Shown in pieces: positions 36,292 through 48,600 of a stretch of 64,000 nt of DNA (its first letter is position 1; each line of letters opens with the position of its first letter). Source of the stretch: Ustulina deusta. Lineage: Eukaryota; Ascomycota; Sordariomycetes; Xylariales; Xylariaceae. The notes beneath the pieces were generated by a model. That model did no database searches, was not told the DNA's origin, and was given only the letters and a program-made list of their open reading frames with translations. Both the position numbers and the translations under genes were made by a program. The stretch is from assembly GCA_023159155.1 (NCBI GenBank), contig JAJNNX010000012.1, positions 372,001-436,000 of the forward strand, in the 5' to 3' direction.

Positions 36292-37681
36292 GGAATGAGA
36301 TTGGGCTTGGGATACTACTACCTAGTACCTGCTAATACCAACATGAAGTAGTAGTAGGGAGAGAGAGAGTTGAGGGGATACATCTAAGTACCAATGTATT
36401 CCAAGTACAATATACCACTACTATGTACTTAAAGTAGGTATGTACGTAATGTACCCAAGTACGCAGTGAATGAACAACACCTTTTGGTACGTATATATGC
36501 TTTCTTGGTTATGTATTTACCTATACGTGGTGAATAAATGCTACTTATACCAGTATGTACGAAAGATAGTGCCATGGTATGTATATAGTAAGGAATATCA
36601 GTTTGTTTAATAGTGATATTTCACGTTATCACTTGAGCACCTTTTGTTACGCTTTCTATCCAATAACATATAATCTAAATCCTCAGCCTTAATCTTGTTT
36701 TATCCTCAAACACTACTGTTTGTTAGATTTGGAAGAAACAGTCAGTGGGACTCTATTATACTTAGCTAGCTTCATACCCATACTGGCACGCAGTTTTCTC
36801 TGCCCAACTATAATCCGAAATTTTGACACATTGGCTTTATTTTTATGTGTGGTGACAACCTGCCTAGTAACATTCGGCGTGTTACACCCGAGCACAACCC
36901 TTGCAATTCAAGTCCAATACAGTCACTAAAACATAATATCCATACCTAGACTTTACAGTGGCTGCATTTGCAAGGCCTCTTATATGCAAAGGAGCAAGGA
37001 TAGACCGCAATTAGGCTTACGTGGTCTTTGAAACACATCTGATGCTACTATGGTTGGTTATCTTTGCGGACAAAATCTATAATATAGGTATTGCATAGCT
37101 CACCAAGCTGCTTTGTTATAATGTGATCTATATGGCCCCATAAGCGTAATAAGCATCCTTAACACTAACTAAAAAGTTTAGAATATAATAGGAAGTATTT
37201 TGCTTTAAATTGAGCTGTTTAATTTAGCAGAAAAAAAGTGCTATTTTCTAGTTTATCTTTTAAAGTTTGTTTACTAGCTATATTTCCCTTTTTAGCTAAT
37301 ATATATGTTAGTAAGGTTACAGAACATGGCAGTGATCAGAGAGAGAATGCACTTTAGCACTTTTCGCATAAGTAGCGCTTGATCACCCTTAGAACTGATG
37401 CCGGATCAAGACCTCTGAAAACCAGACAAGTATTTGCTCTGATACTTTTGTGAGCCCTTTGGCCAGAAGTTGCACTTCAGATACGATCTACGTGCCTGAT
37501 ATAGGTACGTGCGAAAACGGATAGCTCGGCGAATGAGTGGAAACAGGTCTTCACGAGGAACCGTACAAGCCATTTCATCGTACATAAAAACACACCTTCT
37601 CACCTGAATCGCACAGCCAGTGAGCCCAAATACAATGCACATACGCCTCCCATTTCGACAATATCGAGCCCGATAGCGCAA
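36292..37681. other. AT-rich intergenic, no supported gene
   Basis: The first part (36.32-36.6 kb) is dense in GTACCTA/AAGTAC words. From about 36.65 to 37.35 kb the sequence is strongly AT-rich with TTTAGCTAATATATA-like words like those of the RIP block at the right end, so an old degraded repeat is plausible. No terminal repeats or transposase motifs could be read. Confidence 0.45.
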
Positions 37682-39361
37682 TCACATAACCATAGTATCT
37701 GTCTGCTCGAGTGCCTGTTGCTGTGTTAGGGCATTGATGTGCAAAGTGAACAGCGGCTGACCCCCCTCGGAGGTATGCCCTTTCAATTCTGCCGAGATGG
37801 ATATGAAACTTTTCGTCCCAGGGATTTCGATATTTTTTATCGCCTTTGGCGAGGGTTCTTGGCTGGGAAAATGGATTCTCATATAGTCGGTCGCAACGAA
37901 ATCCGCCCTTTCGTTGGATACGTACAAAAAATTGTCAACGTCGCCCCAGACAGGGTCACGCGAGTGCCAAATAGCGCAAATAGGCTTGCCCATTGTAGAG
38001 CAGCCTATAATTATGGGCTGGAGAGTCTCTTCGGATAGGCGGACCTTACCTCGAATATATGCATTTATTCCTCGACCTTGGTGAAGGAAGGTTGCATGGG
38101 TTTCAACCCAGAGTTCCTGTGGGGCGACAGTCTCTAAAGTGATGGCCAGGGGCCAAACCAGCGATTGATTCATTACAACCTTTATGGCCCGTTCGAACCT
38201 TCGCTCGACGTCAAGTGACTGGAACGAATCCACCATTTTCCGTATATGAATCAATCTCGACGGGCATCGCAGGCGCTCCTGACGCCCAGATTCAAACAGC
38301 TCGCCCGGTCTGGCACGGACGAAGCCGTCCTGTGTCTTTGCAAGGTAGATTCCAATCCAACCCTGAGTTGTATCAATAGGCCAATCATCACGGTATGAAA
38401 CACCTAGGTTCCATATTAAATCACTGCTAGCGGTTGGAGCGTTCACCAATGCAGTTTTGATACGAAGACCTATATTTGTGAGGGTGAATTCGGTTGGGAA
38501 GATGGCCCCTTTGATTCGGTGCTTGATTCCACGACACTTAGCGAACTCTGTCGCAGATCTTGCCAATATTCCTCGGTAGCTTTGGGAAGAATCTAGCTGC
38601 TGCCATGCGAACAGAGACAAGTCGTACGACTCCTTCGCAATTTCCTCCTGTAACCTAATAAAAGCTTTCTGGCCCTCTCCATAGATCAGAGGCATATGGA
38701 CATCGAAGATTCCCATAAGGCAATAAGCCATGTCTTCAGTTCTCGTGGTTTGGCGCTTCGAAGCCCATGACATGCGTTGCGCTACCGGAACAAGTCGCAG
38801 GCCATTCGAGTTGTCCAATATAGCCTCGTCTACGCCAGTCTCTTTGGATAGGAGAGGCTTCCAGTCATTCTTGGATCCTCTGAAAGCCCAGGTTGAGTCA
38901 TAAAAGAAAACCTGAGCAGGAGCGATCAGCTCCTGAAGTGTCCAACCCCGTGTCAGCCACCGACAACGAGGAAACTGGCTCTCAAAATCAAGGTTGAGGG
39001 CAGCGGCGTTAGATGGATTGGGGAGGTCGGAGATAAGCGCGATGCAGAAGGCAGCGTCCTTGTAGTACTTGAACATGGAGTTGATTGCTTCCGAGAGCTC
39101 TGCACTAGAAGATTTGTCAATGCAGCAGGTGTCAACCCAAGCATATGACAAGCCACGCTGGGCAGCAAGCTCACATGTCTTGACGATTTTGAAAAATCGA
39201 TTCACTTGCCGCGCGTTGTCCAACCATGTCGGGCCAGAGTTGCGAAACTGCTCGAAGGAAGCCTCGTCTTCTCCCCAGGTGTGAGATAAAACAGCGTAGG
39301 ACCCCTTCTCGGCCTCTGTGACGAACTTCAGTTCGAACGTGGATGTGTCGATTAGCCACAT
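37682..39361 (-). CDS. HET-domain (heterokaryon incompatibility) protein
   Basis: A single exon of 559 residues beginning MWLIDTSTFELKFV. The HET domain is complete: YAVLSHTWGEDEASF at about 22-36, GLSYAWVDTCCIDK at about 70-83 with the following EAINSMFKYYKDA, and RCRWLTRGWTLQELIAPAQV at about 132-151. The downstream GIFDVHMPLIYGEGQKAFIRLQ segment is typical of HET-E/HET-D-like and DUF8212-type proteins. No NACHT, WD40 or ankyrin repeats follow; the C-terminal 300 residues have no recognised domain. HET domains resemble TIR-fold domains and trigger regulated cell death when incompatible hyphae fuse. Such genes often lie in fast-evolving, transposon-rich ground, as here. The specific partner or trigger is unknown. 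Confidence 0.93.
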   Translation of the reverse strand: MWLIDTSTFELKFVTEAEKGSYAVLSHTWGEDEASFEQFRNSGPTWLDNARQVNRFFKIVKTCELAAQRGLSYAWVDTCCIDKSSSAELSEAINSMFKYYKDAAFCIALISDLPNPSNAAALNLDFESQFPRCRWLTRGWTLQELIAPAQVFFYDSTWAFRGSKNDWKPLLSKETGVDEAILDNSNGLRLVPVAQRMSWASKRQTTRTEDMAYCLMGIFDVHMPLIYGEGQKAFIRLQEEIAKESYDLSLFAWQQLDSSQSYRGILARSATEFAKCRGIKHRIKGAIFPTEFTLTNIGLRIKTALVNAPTASSDLIWNLGVSYRDDWPIDTTQGWIGIYLAKTQDGFVRARPGELFESGRQERLRCPSRLIHIRKMVDSFQSLDVERRFERAIKVVMNQSLVWPLAITLETVAPQELWVETHATFLHQGRGINAYIRGKVRLSEETLQPIIIGCSTMGKPICAIWHSRDPVWGDVDNFLYVSNERADFVATDYMRIHFPSQEPSPKAIKNIEIPGTKSFISISAELKGHTSEGGQPLFTLHINALTQQQALEQTDTMVM

Positions 39362-40939
39362 AACTAGTCAGTTTGGAGTGATGGCCTAATAAAGCACTGA
39401 ATCGTGGTGGTTCAGGAGACAAGAAAGTCGAGTGTTGCTGGCAGTCGTACCAGTTAAGGGATCGATGCCAAGTCCCATGGAACCGACTGAGGCGATCTAT
39501 CAAGATGACATCGAGAAATAAAAGGTATTTATATACCTACCAATTTCGTATTTATAGAATCAGAAACCTAAGCCTCCGTCGTGACCTGTAGGCCGTGGGG
39601 GCGGGTAGACTTTGGAGACCAAAGGTTTTCTGTCTCTACTTGGGGAGTGAAGTCCCCCGCCGACATAGAAGCGCCAAGATTGCAAGCTACATGATTAGCC
39701 TATTTCGGAGAAACTAACCTAATGTGGTAGCCCGTGATGTTGATCTTCTACTTCCTGTTTTATTACTCGGTAACACAGATACCTATCTCTTCAGTAGGGT
39801 AAGAGTCCCTTTAGGGTAGGCTAGCCGGAGCGCCACATTTCGAGGATGTGGCTGTGCGCGTTCGTTTTCATTAACATCGGGTTGAGACGATAGTTTTGCC
39901 TGCTCTTCAATTTGATCAGAATCCCGCTTTCCAAAGAACACAACTACGAGACTGGAGTCTCTGCTCTCCTTCGAGAACAGGGCTAGTATCATATTCTCGT
40001 TTGAATCATGTTATGGAAGATTGATGCACTTGATGAAAAACGCCTGGACGCATCTCCAAGCCCGATATTCCAGCATCGTGACAAATGGAGAGCATATAGA
40101 GCATCAAGTTACATGCTCCTGAATTTAGTGCTTCCATCGGCGGAGAAGGAACTAGGGTGGGCCAGAGCGCGGAAGCTGGTTTTCCAGCATATCAGCATAG
40201 TACGATGATATATCCCTCGCTGCACACCCCTCTCTCAACTTGAAATTGCCACATGACGGTCGCCAAAGCGCTTGAAGACTAGGCCCAGATCTCGCTAGGA
40301 ACATTTTGCTAAATTTCTCGAAAGCTGGCCTGCACCGAGCCCTCGTTCTAGTAATACTAGCTACCGATCGTCTCTTTGTGGCGATGCGCCTCAGGGGAAC
40401 TCTCTGTAATCTGTTGAGGTTGACGGACAAGATAATAGTACTAGTCACCAAGCAACTTGAGCTCATTGACAAACGGATTCAGCTAGAGTCATACTTGAGA
40501 TGCACCCGTAACTATATCTTCGAGATAACGGCCAAAACATCCCTGATCGCTGGATCGCCCATCCTCACTCCCTCACATGGCCCCCGATGTCCGGCTAGCG
40601 GGAACAGCCTCACTGAATAATAAGACTTCGAATCATCTGGCATTTGGGGCGGCGAACGTCGGAGTCGTCGCTTTGTATCATGCTGGCACCAGCACCACAT
40701 ATGCCGTCAGTGAAACACAATCACTTGTTGTGAAACTGGATCATGATAGTAGCGCATTCTGCACTGTATCCGCACAATGAGAACACAATCTATGTCATAT
40801 GTACCGGTCTATGGAACCTATTCCAACCTAGGGCTAGACTCATTTGGCATGTTTATGGGCTTCGCATTAAGGCTCTTCGTCTGTCCCGAACTGCTCCCCG
40901 ATGTTTTATCACCAGTCGTAGATATATGGTTTAAGAAGC
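39362..40939. other. Intergenic, no supported gene
   Basis: Several frames of 60-106 codons occur on both strands (for example 40306-40620 plus and 40152-40472 minus). None has a recognisable domain or a splice-consistent extension. Composition is close to genic, so decayed coding sequence is possible. Confidence 0.4.
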
Positions 40940-42071
40940 TCAACTCCTATTCAAAGCCGCCGGGACCGAGGCAGAAACACAGATAACGACCCAAACCGCA
41001 CCACATAACAGGGCCCAGTAACACAAACCCCGCGCCACTAGGATCATCTTCAATTTCTGCATCTCTTGTTTGTCATTGCAGTGCGGGAACGGCAAGGCAG
41101 GCGGCACAGGCTTGCTTAGAAGCCCGCAGATGGGCGCCCAACCGTCCTTCGGTACCCACTCGAGCACAGGCCGTCCTCGCTTACTGGCTTCATCGTGTAC
41201 AAACTTGTTGTACTCATCATACCATATCCTCCACGTCTCGAGATTCCGGGGGCGGCCCATTCCAAGCCGACGCTGGGAGAGCTTCCAGGTGTTAGTGGAT
41301 ATTACCCCGTCCTTTATTTACCCCTGAATGTTCGGCCATAGGCGGCGTTGGAGGAAAGGAAAATAGAACCGACAAACGGGGTCCCAACGACATGTATGAT
41401 CTCTACTGAAGTGAATCCATAGGTAACTCGGCTTACCTCAAATGCGGCAAAATGCATTTGCGAATGCAGGCGATCCGCCTTGCTGAGGGACGTCGTGATG
41501 CGATACGTCCACGAGTTAAAGAACATGAGTGCTTCCTCGACCGACTTCCCCCATGACTCGGGGTCGGAGCGCTGGTTTAGAATTATCTTGGCCTCGGGAT
41601 ACATGTCCATAAGGTCATCGATAAAGGCGACTCCGGGGAAGTCTTTTTGCTACGGTTAGCCGTACGATCGAACTGTGGAGCACCGACCGAATCGGCGCGG
41701 TAAATGTTCATGAATGAAGAAATTCTTGTACCGGAGATGGCTGCGTAGCCGTCGAACAGCTTATGCAGTATTTTCTGGCGAGTGTCCCTGTCCTCTTCGC
41801 GCAGAGCATCGATGACCAGCTATGCACAATCAGCATTGGGGGTTTTAATTAACGGCTTCTACGCGCGCAAGATTACCCGGCTTCTTTCAGGCCAGGGCAC
41901 AATTTGCGTCATGTGCATCGTGGGATAGCAGCCGAGCCATTCCGACTGAAGAGCTTGTTGTAGAGAGCTTGTTGCGCATCTTGAGGGCGGTATTAGATTA
42001 AGTAGATTGGCGAAGCTGTCACCTGCTTGGTTGCTCACTCACCTGGGCAAGCCAGCGACTATGACCTTCAT
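40940..42071 (-). CDS. Second sulfotransferase-like P-loop protein, variant P-loop
   Basis: Five exons on the complement (42071-42043, 41979-41880, 41822-41732, 41642-41437, 41272-40940) give about 252 residues with consistent phases. The start MKVIVAGLPR joins across a 63-bp intron to CATSSLQQALQSEW, then LVIDALREED, FDGYAAISDFPGVAF, YPEAKIILNQRSD and the C-terminal KDGWAPICGLLSKPVP. These follow the same order as in the gene at 5100-6084. A C-terminal hydrophobic segment (YWALLCGAVWVVICV) is also shared. The P-loop reads LPRCATSS rather than the usual PRTGTTS, a change in the sulfonate-donor loop that could lower or abolish activity. Introns 3 (89 bp, acceptor AAAAAG) and 4 (164 bp) are less certain. 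It may still be expressed; nothing breaks the frame. Confidence 0.7.
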
Positions 42072-42717
42072 CTGGCGTTTTGAGTTTGAGGCTAATACCT
42101 CTCGATTAATATTGCCCAGAGGTCTCATCTTCGTAAGAAACTAATTAGCGATAAAGAAAAGCTATATAATAAGCTCCCAATACAGAACAAGTAGCTAGGC
42201 TAAGAGATAAGTATGTTGTGATAAATAGAAGAATAGCAATATTAAACACTCGGTACAAAGGTGTCTGCTAACTCCTTGTGGCGGTGCGGCGGTCCCCCCT
42301 TTTCTGTGTAGCTGCTGGGCCGCTGTTTGCCTTTGTTTTAACAAATATTTTATATATTTATAGATTAAGTTATGTTAGCGACTATAAAAGTCAAAGCTAT
42401 TACAAACTTTAATATATATTTTAATCGTTTTAAAAGATTAATTAATACTAATATAAAAAACTGATCATATAAAAATAAAATTGTGGTTAATTAATTAATA
42501 CCCAAGGAAGCGGTCGGGCAATTTTTTCTTTATAGGCTGTTTTAAGCCTCAGAGAAAAGGGGCTGATAGCCAGATAGCTTCATCTGTAAAACCAGGTATC
42601 TAGGTGTGTATTTATATTACTAAAGCCTGCTCAGGGGCAAGGCTTTCTTCTCTGCTCCATTACCCTGTTCTTACTGGATTCGCTTCTCATAAAATATAGC
42701 AGAGCGCTTGATACGTC
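42072..42717. other. AT-rich intergenic with a short GC-rich insert
   Basis: Mostly AT-rich with TTAATTAATTAATA-type words around 42.35-42.5 kb that look RIP-affected. A GC-rich island at about 42265-42325 (GTGGCGGTGCGGCGGTCCCC) and another at 42503-42560 stand out, as would remains of a small DNA transposon end. I could not match the two as inverted repeats. Confidence 0.4.
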
Positions 42718-43972
42718 ATGGACCACCTCATAAAGTCATTCATCCGTGTGCATCGCCAAATAGACGATGTCGGCAAACTCTGTGAAGTCTTTCCCGACTT
42801 CGAGGCGACAGCCCTGACTAATCCGTCAGCATTCTCCAACGAAGACAAACGACGTGTTCTAGATTTTCCGCAGCCAGAAGTACAAGACGCAAACATCGCA
42901 GCCGTTAGCTCGCTGTCCAAGTCAGCCCTGCTACGGCGTGCGGCACAGTCGCCTGAGCAACTGACCTAGGCTGAAGTCGACCTATTGAAGAATCGCTACT
43001 GGCTCAATCTGACCAGAGCCGAGGCGGGCGCGCGTTCGAGAGCGGGCGCTGCGCTCGTCGATGTCTCCCAGGAGTATTTCGATGAGGTCACGGCACGGCT
43101 GAGCAAGATGCGCGAGCCCTTGTACGAGGAGAACGAAGCGAATGCTATCGCGAATTCCGAGGAGCAGTCTTGGAAACGAATCGCTGCGCTTGCCATGGGA
43201 CACCAAGACAACGCTCTGGCCCAGCTTGCTAAGGCTAGACCTTGGGGTCCGGGCGCTCTGGGATGAGATCAAGGACGAGCCAACTAGACGCTGGGGATTT
43301 GCGGTTTTCCTCGAGCCGGACTACGACAAGATGGATGACTACCTGTCACGAAGAGACGCGGTTCTTTTCCACGCAAGAGGCGCGATTTGTTGTGGAGAGA
43401 CGCTCGGCGCACGATGGCAACTACAACGATTTGGCTGGCCTACTGCCACGGCTAAAGATGAGGAAGGCTCCCGGCCTTCGGACGGCAAATTTGATGTGAT
43501 GCGGCAGCAATTCATTGCCATTCGCGACCGACCTCTGAAGAAGCAGAGGATGGATCAGGGGACAAACGCTCGCAGCGGCGGACTGGAAGCTGGCATTCTG
43601 GACAATACGTTCTTGGTCATTGATCACGAATCAATCAATTCCGTCATGTCAGGACCCGGCATCGTCGACGACATGTGGGTTTGGGCGGTTGACCCGGACT
43701 TCAAGAGTCCTGCGTCAGGCGCCGAGGGGATAAAGGAGGGGGAGGAGGGGAAGAAGGGAGATGATAGGTTCAGAGGATACATGCGGGTTCGTCTTCAGCA
43801 GCTGACCAACAACTTCTTCGAACAGCGGCAATTTCATGCAGATGTGTACCCGCTTGCTCGCCTATGGGAAGCTTCTGTGCCGAGCAAAAACCAAGCATTC
43901 GTCTCTGTCAATGAAGATGAGGCTGGTCTCTGGTGCGGTGACAGGAGTGTCGGGGGCGCTATGAGACCTTAA
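42718..43972 (+). pseudogene. Disrupted fungal hypothetical gene (stop plus frameshift)
   Basis: Three consecutive pieces read as one protein of about 415 residues. Piece 1 (from ATG 42718) ends LRRAAQSPEQLT at an in-frame TAG (42967-42969). The same frame resumes at once with AEVDLLKNRYWLNLTRAEAG and continues to about 43250. The third piece (RALWDEIKDEPTRRWGFAVF onward, to 43972) is in another frame. No credible intron removes the stop: a 66-bp GTTAGC...CTAG excision is possible but would delete sequence that reads as conserved. The family is a fungal uncharacterised group with a typical C-terminal RFRGYMRVRLQQLTNNFF region; I cannot assign a function. It lies 850 bp from the RIP block, but a stop plus a frameshift indicates ordinary decay as well as any RIP. 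Confidence 0.65.
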
Positions 43973-44536
43973 AAGACACACACAACGGTCCCGGCACGAG
44001 TAAGAACGTGGGAAAGGAAACGATGACAAGATAATGACCCAAGTATTGCTCACGCAGCAAAACGACTGCTGTCCGGGCTTTAGACATTTCGTACTCCCGT
44101 GTGGAGAGTGTGCCAAAGTGACTTCACCCTCGTGACACTGTCCACGGCAAGACCCGGAGCCGCGCCACTCACATTGCTGGGGCATGGCGTCCGTCGGGCA
44201 TAGGATATACTTGGACTTGCCACCACCGCAGATATCAGGGAACTTCCCATTGGGGGCAAAGGAGAAGCCGGCAGGGGGGTTGAAGCTGTCACTACTCTCG
44301 CAGTCGCTCACTTTGCAGGCCTGCCCGTTGACCGAGGACCAGCGGTCGCCATCCGCGACCTGCGTCGGCTTGAGGTTCTCGGAGAAATTCGGCAGTGACT
44401 CTCCGATGAGCCCCGAGAGCCCCGAGAAGCTCTCGTCATCCTGGTCGACGCTCCAGATCATGACACCATCCAGGCCAACCTCGTTAGCCCAGTCGATCTT
44501 TTGCTTGAACGTTCTCTTGTCATCGTAACTGATCCA
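43862..44536 (-). pseudogene. Truncated GH18 chitinase, 3' fragment
   Basis: From a good acceptor (GGTTACAG, exon start 44536) the frame reads WISYDDKRTFKQKIDWANEV and GLDGVMIWSVDQDD. This is the last strands of a glycoside hydrolase 18 barrel as found in fungal class V chitinases. It is followed by the Cys-rich C-terminal module of the LysM / killer-toxin-like chitinase subgroup (FPDICGGGKSKYILCP, CEWRGSGSCRGQC, FCC). The exon seems to end at donor GTGAGC (44054-44053). The catalytic DxxDxDxE motif and everything upstream are missing: the sequence beyond 44.54 kb has no matching exons and turns into AT-rich repeat. The 3' end overlaps the tail of the disrupted gene on the other strand. It is an orphan fragment rather than a working gene. 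Confidence 0.75.
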
Positions 44537-45135
44537 CTGTAACCGCTGGAGTTAGTATATATACTCTTTAGGGTAGCTAACGCGCCCCTGATGCAAGGTC
44601 CCGAGAGGAATCCAGTACCCTCAAACTATTTAGGGGGAGAAGACTTTGAACATGCTTCGGTAGTCTGCATCAAGAGTCTTCAAATCACTAGAGAGGGAGG
44701 AAAATAACTCCTAGCACTGTTACGTCATACGACTGGGTCCTTGTCACATGACTTAGCCCCACTTATTCTGTACTATAGCTTGACCTTTGCCTACAGAGGT
44801 CAGGACAGAGATCTTTTCTTTTAGCAAGTCATATCTAGGTTTTGTTTAGATTGTTTTTTTTTATATAATACATGGCTAGTACATATTATACGCTATAATA
44901 TATTAATTATAGCCTATTATATAATAGCTAATAATTGTTTTAATATTTTTGTTTGTTAAAATAATTAAAAAATAACTTATATAGTTTAATTAATTTTTTA
45001 GATTTTGTTTTTAGATCTTACTACTATTTTAGTTACTACTAATTAAATAATTTTTAAAACGCTAAAACGCTAAAATTAGTAAGATTTATATTTAGAATTA
45101 AAAAACTAATTAAATTAATAATTAATAAGTTAAAT

Positions 45136-45374
45136 TGTATAACAGTTAGTACAGTCTTAGCAAGACCTGCAAGGACTCTAGACCCATATAGTAATAAAAT
45201 AAAAAGTCTACGCACGGACTAACCTATAACTCTGCAGCTACACACATAGAGTCTATATCTACCCACTTTGTAAATTCTGACTTCTTTTTTTTTTTTTTTT
45301 TTTTTTTAGCTTAAAATCTTTGTTTATAGTATTAATAAACTAGCTATAAAAGCTTTATTTAACTAATCGTAACA
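45136..45374 (+). repeat. 5' LTR of element A
   Basis: Pairs with 50880-51120. Shared landmarks include GACCTGCAAGGACTC versus AACCTGCAAAGATTC, AGAGTCTATATCTACCCAC, the long T tract, and ATTAATAAACTAGCTATAAA. Differences are mainly C/T and G/A. Confidence 0.9.
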
Positions 45375-48300
45375 CTACTTTAAACTTACCAATTATTTAC
45401 TAATAAATATTTAATAAATATATATTTTTTATTTTGTTATAGTTAGCAAAACATAAATAAACTTTTTTTTTTAGTTATATGCCTAATATAAAAAATTATA
45501 TATTTTATAATATAAATCTAACCTTAATATAACCTTAATAAAACTTTTGATTTTTATACTACTTAAAAACTAATAACCCGTAAAAAACCTAACTTTAAAT
45601 ATTTCTATTCTATTTCTAGTTCTTAAATAATTAAAATAATTCTAACTTTTAAGTATAGCTAGCCTTTTATTATTAGATAATTTTAAAATCTTTTTTTTTA
45701 TAAAAAAAAAAAAAATTAAGTACTAAACTTTTTTATAAATATTTTAAACAAACTAATATTTAAAAAAAAATCTAAAAAAAACAAAAAATTAAAACTTAAA
45801 AAAATAAAATCTAAACTAAAACTAAAACAACCCAAAATAAATAATATACTTAGAAATATAGCACTAAATATTATAACTATATAAACTTATAACTTTATAT
45901 TAATTTTAGCAAAACTTTTTTAATAAATAAAAAAAATAAAGTATTAATTTTTTAATATGTTTATTTTAATATTTTTAAAAAATAACTATAATTTAATAGT
46001 AAAAAGTATATTTAAAAGTATTAATTTTAAACTTTCTAGTTTTACTGCCCTATTTGCTTTTTGTTTTATTAGCTTATTTTTTAGCGCTTTAAACCCTACT
46101 TATATTAAAAAAACTAAAGTATAAAAAACTAATCCTAGCAAGTTTGCAAAAAACAAAGCCCTATTTAATAACTAGGTTTATAAACTAGCAAAAAAACTAA
46201 ATAAAAACATTATTATGTTCCGAACTAAAAATAGCTAATTTTAGTATATTATAAGCTAGTTAAAAAAACATACTAAAAGATTAATAAAAATATACTTTTA
46301 TTTAACTAAAAAACTATTTAATAATATTACTAAAATAATTTAAGCTTTATTAATAGTTTATTATAACTTTAATTAAATAATTATTATTTATAAAATATTT
46401 TAAACTTATATATATAAAAATAATAAAAATATTAATTTATAAAATTATAATAAAAATATAAATTATAAAACTATTTTAGTATAAACTTAAAAAAAAATTT
46501 ATATAAAGTTTTTATAAATTTAAATATTTTTTATAAATTATTTATTAATAAAATTATTAAATTAATATATAATATTAAATAAATTTATAAAAACTATTAA
46601 TAAACTAAGCTTATTAATTTAACTAAACAAAAATCTAATTTAAATAACTAAACTTTTAGCAAACCTGCTTATTAACTTTTGGCTAATCTTAAAAGTTCTA
46701 AAATATTTATTTTAAAATAACTAAAATAAACATTAATTATAAAAAAAAAAAAAACCTATTAAAATAATAAAACTTGTTTTATTTATAATAAAAAAAAATA
46801 TATTAATTAATTGCTCTAACTAAAAGCTTAAAATTTTAAATATTTAACTAGCAAAAAAAAGCTATAATAAAAATAGCTTTAATAATTTATCTAACTTAAA
46901 AAATAAATAAAGCTAACAAAAATCTTTTTATTAGTTCTTTTATTTATTTTAGCTAAAATATATAACTAAAATAAATAAATTATTTTTAAAATATTTATTT
47001 AATTATAAATTAATAATATTAAAATAAAAACTTTAGTTTTATATAATACTAAAGCTTATATTTTTTTAATAATTAAAAATAAAAATAGTTTATTTAATTA
47101 AATTTTAAAAGTTTTATAACTACTAAAACAAAATAATTAGTAAAGTTTATAAATATTTAATATATACTATAAAAATTAATAATTAATAATTTAAAAATTA
47201 AATATTTTAAATTATTAATTTTAGTTATAATATTATTATTAGTATTAAATAATTAATAAAACAAAATATTTTAATAAAAACCTAAAAATAATAATTAATC
47301 TAGCTAAATAATCTATTTTTATTAGTTTAATTTTTATTAATAATTATAGTTAAACTTTTTAGCTATAAATAATAAAATATAAACCTAAAAATATAAAAAA
47401 ATACTAATTAATATAATTAAATATTAAAAAAATATTATTAAATATTAAAATAACTTTTTAAAAATAAAACAATTAGTTTAAAAATAACCAAAACTAAAAA
47501 AAAGTAAAAAAAACCTAAAACCCCCAAACCTAAAACAAAAAAGGTCTATATAATAATTTCTAAAAAAAAAAAAAACTAAGCTATTATTAAAAAAATTATA
47601 TAAAACTTTTAGAATTACTTTTATTAAAATAAATAAAAATAACTAACTAAAAAAACTTTAAAAAAGCTTATTATAATTAAATTTATAACAACTAAAAATA
47701 ACTATACTAAACTATTTAAAAAAAACTTAAAAGTAATTAATATTTTATAAAAAAAATAAATTTAAATTAACTAAGTAGTACTATAAAAGACTTTTAATAA
47801 TAAACCGATCTTATTTTAAAAAAAAAAAAACTTTAAACATATAAAATTAATATAAAACCTTGTGTTTTTTTAATTATTATACCTAAAAAGATTTTTTTTT
47901 AAAAAAAAATCTAAAACTTTACTACTATTATAACTAAAATTTAATATAGTATTAAAACTTAATAATAAAAAATATACCTTTAAACCTTATTAATACTAAA
48001 TATTTATATAGTTTATTTTATTTAAAATTTTTTTTATAAATAAACTATTAGCTATAAAATTTATTAAATAAAATATAAACTTAAATACTATTTTTGTTTT
48101 ATTTATATTTAAACTTAAATTAATTAAATATAAGTTTATAATTAATTATTAATAAAAAAATATATATTTAAAAAACTAAATTATATTAGCTTTAAATATT
48201 AATAGTACTATATTTAATTATTATAATATTATCTATTTTATAAAACTTTTTATTAATTATTATTAACTATAAAATTATACTATTTTTTTTTTTTTAAACT

Positions 48301-48389
48301 TATAAAAAAATATTTTAATAAAAAGTCCTACTATTTAATTTAAAAATAAAACCTGCTTAATAGTAAACTTTTATTAATATATAAATATT

Positions 48390-48600
48390 TATATAAATAA
48401 TGTTTTAATTTATTTTAAAACTAAAAAATAGCATTAAACCTATTATAAAAAAATAATTTATTGCTTATATTAAACTAAATATTAAAAAAATATTAAAAAG
48501 TTTTATTTTAATATATTTATTATTAATTATTTAAAAATAGTTATAAAAACTAAAATTAAAATTAAAATTAACCCTATAAAAATTTAAGCAATCCTAAATT
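48390..48600 (+). pseudogene. Gypsy reverse transcriptase relic in element A
   Basis: Read with stops, the plus frame gives YINNVLIYFKTK then a His, aligning with the YIDDVLIYSKT...H block of Ty3/Gypsy RT (Asp codons turned to Asn by G-to-A). Downstream, INPIKI-stop-AILN matches the IDPEKIQAILNW block between RT and RNase H. Tryptophan and glutamine codons have become stops. It is non-functional. Confidence 0.75.

Noticed and set aside
42904..42969. A 66-bp intron removing the TAG at 42967
   Set aside because: The acceptor lies too close to the only branch-like CTGAC, and the excised part reads as normal protein continuing into the next piece. An in-frame stop is the simpler reading.
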